DNA of 64,000 bases from Globodera rostochiensis (Eukaryota; Nematoda; Chromadorea; Rhabditida; Heteroderidae), in assembly GCA_018350325.1 (NCBI GenBank), contig JAEVLN010000017.1, positions 310,001-374,000 of the forward strand, read 5' to 3'. Of this stretch, positions 59,077 to 64,000 are shown one piece after another (within the stretch, counting starts at the first letter, position 1; each line of letters begins with the position of its first letter). Below the pieces are notes generated by a model. That model made no database searches and was not told the origin of the DNA. It saw only the letters and a list, made by a program, of their open reading frames with translations. The translations under genes were made by a program, and so were the position numbers.

Positions 59077-59449
59077 TGATCGACACGGCGGCACCAATTG
59101 AAAGGAGAGAAAGAATGTTGGCATGGGCCGCCCAGGAAATGCCGTCAATGTCAAACCATTTTAAGCTAATTCATTCGGGATTCTAAGTCATTTTAATTTG
59201 AGTAATGATCGGGACGGGACCCAATTGTCCGCCCTCATGTGTGTCCACTTCTCCTGAGCTAAGTCATTCTTCTTTACTCTGTTCTCTAAATAAATTGGGA
59301 ATTGGAGTATACTTGATTCGAATTATTTTAAACAAAATTAAATATACTGAAAAAAACATTGCATTTTTATATTCAAAGACAATGTCAAAATGGAAACAAA
59401 TTCTCAATGATCACATTGCTTCTGTTAAAAGGCGATCGGTGCGGTGTCT

Positions 59450-59849
59450 CTATCCCCAATAGCCTCCACCGTAGCCGTAGTTCCCGTAGCCACCGTAGCC
59501 GTTGTTTCCCCATCCACCGTAGCCGTTGTTCCCCCATCCACCGTAGCCGTTGTTTCCCCATCCACCGTAGCCGTTGTTCCCCCATCCACCGTAGCCGTTG
59601 CCACCCCAGCCGCCACCGTAACCGTAACCACCGCCGTTTCCGCCCCAACCGCCATGATGGCCGTGGCCGTGGCCGTAGCCGCGCTTTATACGTGCAGCAG
59701 AACTTAAATTGGAATATAGCCTTTGGGCAAAAGGTGCCCCCGTCCGTCTCAGACTTTTTCTGATTTTCCGATTCGTTTTGCTGTTGGTCGGCGACCAAAG
59801 AAGAAGATAATATCAAAAGGGCAAAAATAATTGCAAAAAAGGAGTTCAT
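59450..59849 (-). CDS. Secreted Gly/Tyr/Trp-rich peptide precursor (caenacin/NLP-like)
   Basis: ATG 59849 starts a signal peptide (MNSFFAIIFALLILSSSLVA) and a polar segment (DQQQNESENQK). A 52-base intron (59754-59703, GT...AG) joins to NSAARIKRGYGHGHGHHGGW: the KR just before GYG is a probable processing site. The remainder is tandem YGGWGNNG repeats (four or so near-identical copies), then GYGGYGNYGYGGGYWG and the stop at 59450. Signal peptide, dibasic site and GYGG repeats are the hallmarks of nematode NLP-29/caenacin-type antimicrobial peptides induced in the epidermis, although the Trp/Asn repeat is distinctive. Other open frames through the repeat (Arg/Trp-rich, Val/Thr-rich) are shadows. 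Confidence 0.72.
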
Positions 59850-60386
59850 CTTCAGCCGATCAACAAAATGTGCGCGGTTAACGAATAATTTGCATCCCCT
59901 CCCCCCTTTTATATTCTCGAAATTTGTCTTCTGCCGCCCTGCCGCCTTCGTTCGACCTTGGACCTTGTGTCTTATGATTTATACTTTTTTTTATTAAATC
60001 TCCTCCTCAGCCCTTTCAATTTAAGTAATTCAAAGATAATCCTCTCCCCCCAAGGTAAAGTAACTCGATCATTTCCTTCCTCTCCAATTCATTCTGTTCG
60101 CCAAATTGTCAATCAAATTATTACATCACCGACTCAGCGGGAGCAAAAACTTGCAGACAAATATTTGGTTTTGGGTAGTTGAAAAATGTGCTCGAGGGTA
60201 AGCAATCGCAGAATGGAATCGGACAACAAAAATGAGGTCGGTCTTTGCACAACTTTGGGGTTATGACCATTTAAAGTCAATGTTTGACGTCAAATCAATT
60301 TAATCAGAAGAAATATTCTTTAATATTCTTCTGCAAATAGACAAGCCAATGTGCCGTATTCATCGGCACGTTTAGGTTAAACTTCT
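59850..60386. other. Spacer between peptide gene and receptor gene
   Basis: Lies upstream of the Gly/Tyr-rich peptide gene and downstream of the receptor stop. It contains a CCCCTCCCCCCTTTTATATT stretch at about 59895-59914 that may hold the peptide gene's TATA box (TTTATAT, about 50 bases before its ATG). No other signal was recognised. Confidence 0.4.
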
Positions 60387-62822
60387 TCAACGTCCGTTCA
60401 TGCTCATCATCATCGTTTCTCTCAGCTCAAATTCGAATGTGTCGCCGCTGAGGGGTTTGGTCGGCGGCATTGCGCTTAGGGGTTCCCCCCATTCGCTTTT
60501 TGCGGGGGGCGAGCTGGAAATGATCAGAAGCGTGCCGATAAAGAGAGAGGTGGAGAACACGATCAGAAGCAGCCGATCGAGCACCATGGCGACGTAGGAC
60601 CAATTCTCAGAGACCTCAACATTTACAAATGGCTTCTGTCCTGATTCTGACCACGATAACTGACTGACCTTGTCCCTTTTCTGTTTTGCCCGGAAATACT
60701 CGGCCACAAAGTGAACATTGTCCACCATCCGTCGCAGCACCTCCGCGCTCATTCCCTTCACTTGTGCCATTTGGGCCAAACGGAGGTCCGTGTCGGGCAC
60801 ACTTCGTCGACATCGGCTGGCGAAGAGTTGGCCGCTCCTTCGGTAGGGGTGGGCAAAAGTGCCAAAATTGTCGTCGATGTCGCCACTGCCATACGGCGGT
60901 TGGATGTCTTCATTAATAAGAAGGAATTTTTTGTTACAACGCTTTCGGCCCGAGTGTCAAATGATCCGAATGTCGACAGAAACCCGGACCGGTAGCCCTG
61001 TCACAGGCCTCGACAATTTCACCTGAAATGCTGGTGCTTTCGTCATTCTCCGATTGGGCGTCGTCGTCCGCCGCCGGAGGGGTCATCAAGAGGATTTTGG
61101 GAAGGAATTGGATGAACACGCGATAAATCCATCGCGGCATTGTATGCAAAGTGCCATCTCTTCAGAAAAGGATCAGAAAACAAAACGGACTGACTCATTC
61201 AATGAGACGACCTTCTGTGGAAGTTCAACGTGACGACGGAGATGGCAATGGAGAAAGTGACCAGGAACATTGTGAACAGCAAATAGCGTCCGATCAAAGG
61301 GATCACCATGGAGGTGGGCGGGATCAGTTCGATGAGAATCAAATAGAACACGGTCAGGGTGACCAGCACGGAAACTGATCAAAGCATTTAAATAATGGAT
61401 ACTTAATTGGGAAGGTTCTAACAAACTGGAATAGGTCATTTTGTGCTCGCAGGCCGGGATGTAGAACACGAAAACAGTTAAAATGGCTGAAACCGCCGCA
61501 ATTTGACCTTTTCAGCAATGATTCTGAACTCTACCGATTAGCATGCACGGGGTGACCAAATTGACGGCGTAAAACAAAGTCTTGCGACGGAGGCCCAACG
61601 CAAAAGTAATGTCAATGTATTTGTCCTGCAAAAGATGCCCGACCGATTGAATGAGAAAAAGGACAAAAATTGGCAGGACCTGTCCACAACAGCCCGGGTA
61701 AAGCTGCTCGTGACGTCTGCTCGTCACGGACATCAAATCCCATTCCAAACTCCTTCAAAAAATATTAATTTTGATATTCAAATATATTATTTTGATACGG
61801 ATGATAAGCGGACAAATCCATGCCCAGTGCTAAATATTTATATTCCCGTCCATCCGGATAGTGGCGGTTCTCGATCACATCTTCTGGTCGCGGCTAGAAG
61901 AGTAACAATGAATAAATTCCGGTGGAAGTCCACCGGAATTTGAGAGATTTTCATCAGGAAGCCGTTGTAGGTCCATCCGCCAAACTTCATCATGCACTCT
62001 TGAGTGTCAAATGGAAAGTACTCAATCTCGATCTGTTCAATTCTGCTAATTCGGGAGAAAAGATCAAAAAAGCACCGCGCAAAATGATTTGTAAATGCTC
62101 GGCGGCTTCCACACGACGAGCCCCGTGAAATAGACAATCGCATCCGACACAATGGAAATGTGCGGTTCCCCGTCGGCACTTCAAAGAATAAAAAATGAAA
62201 TTTTTTGTACTTAATTACTTATTGTAAAGAAGAATGTCCGGCGTCCAAATCTGATCGGACGGCAGATACAATTTTTTGATGCCACTAAATTTTGCCGGGT
62301 CCCTGTAAAAATGTTTTTGATGAAAACAGAATTTTGGTTTTCTCACCAGACAAGTTTGTAATCGAACCATTGCTAAAATGTTTAAAGAACAAACAAAGAG
62401 GTGCTAATGAATGCCTTTCTACCAACCATCTCAAGCCACAACGAAGTGGTTAGCACCTGATTGACCTCATCCTGCAAATTTACTTTGAAGGCGGCCGCCT
62501 TTTTGATCACTTTGCCTTTTTACCACATCGATAATTCGAATCAAAGAGGCGCCAAATTTGACCTCCAATATTTGCGTACTGTTCTTTACTGGCCGCACAT
62601 TTTTGTTGTAGAAATACCTTAAGGCAATTTTGAATTATTGGCCGCTTTTACTTTCCTTGCAATAAATCTTCATAAAGTTGGTCTTCGCTTCGACGAGTGG
62701 TCTCCACGGAATGAGAGCAGCACCAGAAAATGGTGGCCAAACAAATTAAAGAGCCTAAAAAAATATATTTTTGTTATTTTTAAAAACGAAAGTGTTTGGT
62801 GACCTGCAAAGCCCCGAGGCAT
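60387..62822 (-). CDS. Cys-loop ligand-gated ion channel, nicotinic acetylcholine receptor alpha-type subunit
   Basis: Pentameric neuronal or muscle cation-channel subunit. ATG 62822 encodes MPRGFAG, spliced to a hydrophobic signal segment and [17 protein letters not shown]. Ligand-domain exons follow: [53 protein letters not shown] and [12 protein letters not shown]. The last joins [13 protein letters not shown] at acceptor CAG/62030, giving exactly 13 residues between the Cys-loop cysteines. [20 protein letters not shown] carries the vicinal CC of alpha subunits. TM1 follows [19 protein letters not shown], then [15 protein letters not shown] and M2-M3 with [17 protein letters not shown]. 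The M3-M4 loop has [18 protein letters not shown], and M4 is [18 protein letters not shown]. Stop at 60387. The segment before M2 reads ACEHK rather than the usual GEK. The subunit subfamily was not determined. Confidence 0.92.
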
Positions 62823-63424
62823 TGATTTGATTGGGCAATTGTTAATTTTGGGAGTTACTCATTTGAATGGGAGGGGGGGGGGGGGGAATAATGGGGTGGG
62901 GAAGGCATCGATTGGAATTTTGCCTGGGGACATTTGCTTCTTTCTATTGGACCATCAAATGCACTGCGGGGCATGGAGAACAGCTGTCATAACCTCCTTT
63001 TGCTGAAGACGAAGCCAATGGTCAAACTCAAAAAGCATTTAAATTGAAAATTTAAAAATCCTTAATCTATAAGAATTTTCTTTGAAAATTAACAATTTTT
63101 TAAAAATGCGACGGCGTCTTCGGCCCGTACTCCATAAAATGATTGGTGCAATTAAAGATTTAAAAAGTCAAGTTCAAAACATTGGATTGTTAAATTAGGA
63201 GTAAAATAAATAACTATCGCCACTACACTACATAATTGTGCATTTATTGTCCTATCAAAGAATGAAATGCATTGAATTAAATCATTTAAAAATCTTTATA
63301 ATCAAATTTAATAAAGCATTATAATAACTTTGCATGGACACCAAATTTCTTCCAAAATCCCGAAAAGAATTACAAAATCAAAACACGAAGGAAGGGGCTT
63401 TTCCTCGCCAAAGCGTCACTTTCC
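62823..63424. other. Spacer upstream of the receptor gene
   Basis: Has a G-run at 62871-62886 and AT-rich sequence; no exon or RNA gene recognised. It presumably holds the receptor promoter. Confidence 0.45.
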
Positions 63425-63884
63425 TTAGTTCTGATCAACTGGCACGCGCGACATCGACGTCCGTTGTTCATCCGCGAAGAGTTTGATTTGACTATCCACA
63501 AGTTCCACAAATTCTGGCGCACTCAGTTCGGACAATGCGTGCAAAGTCTAAAGTTAGAAGCTGTTTGGTTCAATGGAAGCACAGATTCGGAAAGAAATGA
63601 ATTAATTGACTTTAATTAATTAGCATCTTTTGGCGGGGGGGGGGGTAATTAACCCGTCTCATCGTTCCATTGTTACTTGACAATAACCAGCCAAATTCTT
63701 TTAACCAACTCACCAAATCGGCGGTGATCATTCCTCGTTGGCGCAGTTCGCCCACCGCCGCCTTCCAATCGGCCAAAACGGAATTGAAAAATGGTGTCAC
63801 AAATTGCATACATCCGAACATTGCGGTATTGGCTGGGTTAATGACGGAAGTCGTCGACGGCATTGGCATTTCCTTTTGTGGCAA
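63425..63884 (-). CDS. 3' exons of an unidentified gene (partial)
   Basis: Two exons on the minus strand join in frame. The first (about 63875-63708, acceptor ...ACAAAAG|GAAATGCC) encodes MFGCMQFVTPFFNSVLADWK and AAVGELRQRGMITADL. The second (from about 63547) encodes TLHALSELSAPEFVELVDSQ and IKLFADEQRTSMSRVPVDQN, ending at 63425. The 63-aa plus 40-aa pieces look helical and soluble. The gene extends past the right edge of the window. No family was recognised. Confidence 0.5.
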
Positions 63885-64000
63885 TTAAATTATCCCCAGG
63901 CGTTTTGAACCAAAAAAGCAATTCACTGAGAAAGACAATTGGAATAGAAAGCAAACCAATCTCAACTTAATCTCAAAGTGATTCAGCAATTATACCCATT

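Noticed and set aside
59425..59707. Val/Thr-rich and Arg/Trp-rich frames over the Gly/Tyr peptide gene
   Set aside because: They are frame shadows of the GGN codon repeat; only the spliced GYGG frame has signal peptide, KR site and consistent stop.

Overview
The window is nuclear DNA of a multicellular animal, almost certainly a nematode. Genes are broken into many short exons by small GT-AG introns, often with a TTTCAG-like acceptor, in AT-rich DNA. Gene content also points there: an innexin, a divergent nuclear hormone receptor, a Cys-loop acetylcholine-receptor subunit, and a Gly/Tyr-rich secreted peptide like nematode caenacin/NLP antimicrobial precursors. Long G or C homopolymers are very frequent. 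A tylenchid-type (plant-parasitic) nematode is possible but not shown by the sequence. All multi-exon models below were assembled by eye from conserved motifs and splice signals; ends are usually firmer than internal boundaries.

Layout: 0-3 kb is nested inverted-repeat elements. 3.06-5.73 kb (+) is an SLC22-type transporter. 5.9-6.6 kb is an inverted-repeat element with another nested in it. 6.9-8.7 kb (+) is an innexin. 10.0-12.7 kb (+) is a GLUT/SLC2-like sugar transporter with a minisatellite filling one intron. 12.8-14.2 kb (-) is a nuclear hormone receptor. 14.6-15.3 kb is a hAT-like MITE. 15.6-16.9 kb is an extreme G-tract array. 17.7-19.5 kb (-) is pyrroline-5-carboxylate reductase. 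21.1-22.2 kb (+) is a secreted fascin-like beta-trefoil protein. 22.5-22.9 kb is a C-rich tandem array. 24.0-34.3 kb (-) is a UTX/KDM6 histone demethylase. 34.9-35.9 kb is a large foldback element. 36.5-40.6 kb (-) is STT3, the catalytic subunit of oligosaccharyltransferase. 40.7-41.8 kb is a foldback element with a near-perfect palindrome inside. 42.7-46.0 kb (-) is a dynein light intermediate chain. 47.0-54.6 kb (-) is a P4-ATPase flippase (ATP8A/TAT-1 type). 55.6-59.8 kb holds three small secreted-peptide genes around a 63-bp higher-order tandem repeat. 60.4-62.8 kb (-) is a nicotinic receptor alpha-type subunit. The right edge has the last exons of an unidentified gene.

The genes do not form one pathway. 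They are mostly conserved housekeeping, signalling and transport genes with small secreted peptides among them. The most unusual material is intergenic: a set of short inverted-repeat elements whose ends consist of reiterated 10-20 bp words. Elements with related cores carry quite different terminal words. Several have clear 8-10 bp target-site duplications, and some are nested inside others.
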